From an uncultured Lachnospiraceae bacterium (GTDB taxonomy: Bacteria > Bacillota > Clostridia > Lachnospirales > Lachnospiraceae): 40,501 nt of DNA. Below the pieces are notes generated by a model that worked only from the letters and a program-made list of their open reading frames with translations, was not told the DNA's origin and made no database searches. Positions within the stretch are counted from its first letter, which is position 1. Each line of letters begins with the position of its first letter. Shown here in pieces: positions 40,490 through 40,501 of the stretch. The stretch covers positions 1 through 40,501 of the forward strand of contig CAJUDY010000035.1 of assembly GCA_910584945.1 (NCBI GenBank), read 5' to 3'. The position numbers and the translations under genes are program-made.

Positions 40490-40501
40490 AAGTTTCATGG
40501 A

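Noticed and set aside
1..40501. CRISPR arrays and phage structural genes
   Set aside because: No regularly spaced repeats, cas genes, capsid, tail or terminase genes were seen. The serine-recombinase elements carry no phage module.

Overview
The window looks like chromosome from a spore-forming gut clostridium of the Lachnospiraceae type. The reasons are the gene repertoire and order (lysA, polA-coaE-walJ, the ACT/UPF0210 pair, maf-dtd, and pyrH-frr-uppS-cdsA-dxr-rseP), strong AGGAGG ribosome sites, an ammonium transporter fused to PII, bifunctional AdhE, and the spore-coat genes cotJA, cotJB and cotJC. I assign the family by resemblance only, because no database search was possible.

Layout. 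1-853 is a scar in which a decayed antirestriction/zincin gene abuts a decayed LysR gene. 1060-16411 is a long leftward block of housekeeping genes: membrane protease, isoprenoid and phospholipid synthesis, ribosome recycling, UMP kinase, DTD, Maf, PFL/ACT, WalJ, CoaE, PolA and LysA. It also carries tRNA-Leu and tRNA-Pro, each with its own promoter and terminator. 16662-18541 is an attenuated Amt-PII fusion gene. 18602-21994 is a leftward LysR, two-part membrane protein and C45-hydrolase cluster. Divergent from it, 22232-24675 encodes malic enzyme plus a LarA-type 2-hydroxyacid racemase. 24797-26706 is a two-component system whose kinase appears to have lost its PAS domain.

The main discovery is at 26856-38860. 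The spore-coat manganese-catalase-like gene cotJC is broken into three pieces on the minus strand, directly downstream of cotJA-cotJB. The 5' piece is 38860-38766, the middle piece is 31045-30598, and the 3' piece ends at 26856. Between the pieces lie two unrelated intervening elements. Each begins near its left end with a serine-recombinase gene, and each is bounded by an exact 15-bp direct repeat. Removing one repeat copy plus each element rejoins the gene in frame into a complete 212-residue CotJC with no stop or lost codon. Element A (3,631 bp per unit) carries a 61-aa ORF, a 504-aa large serine recombinase and an AAA/PD-(D/E)XK protein. Element B (7,735 bp per unit) carries a 65-aa ORF, a 467-aa serine recombinase, adhE with a triple Rex-type operator, and the potassium uptake genes trkA-trkH.

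By analogy with sigK/skin and spsM/SPbeta, I infer that both elements are excised in the mother cell during sporulation to rebuild cotJC. A candidate sigma-E promoter upstream of the element A recombinase supports this. The alternative is that the strain has simply lost cotJC. The window ends with a rhomboid-like membrane protein carrying a zinc ribbon (39479-40348).
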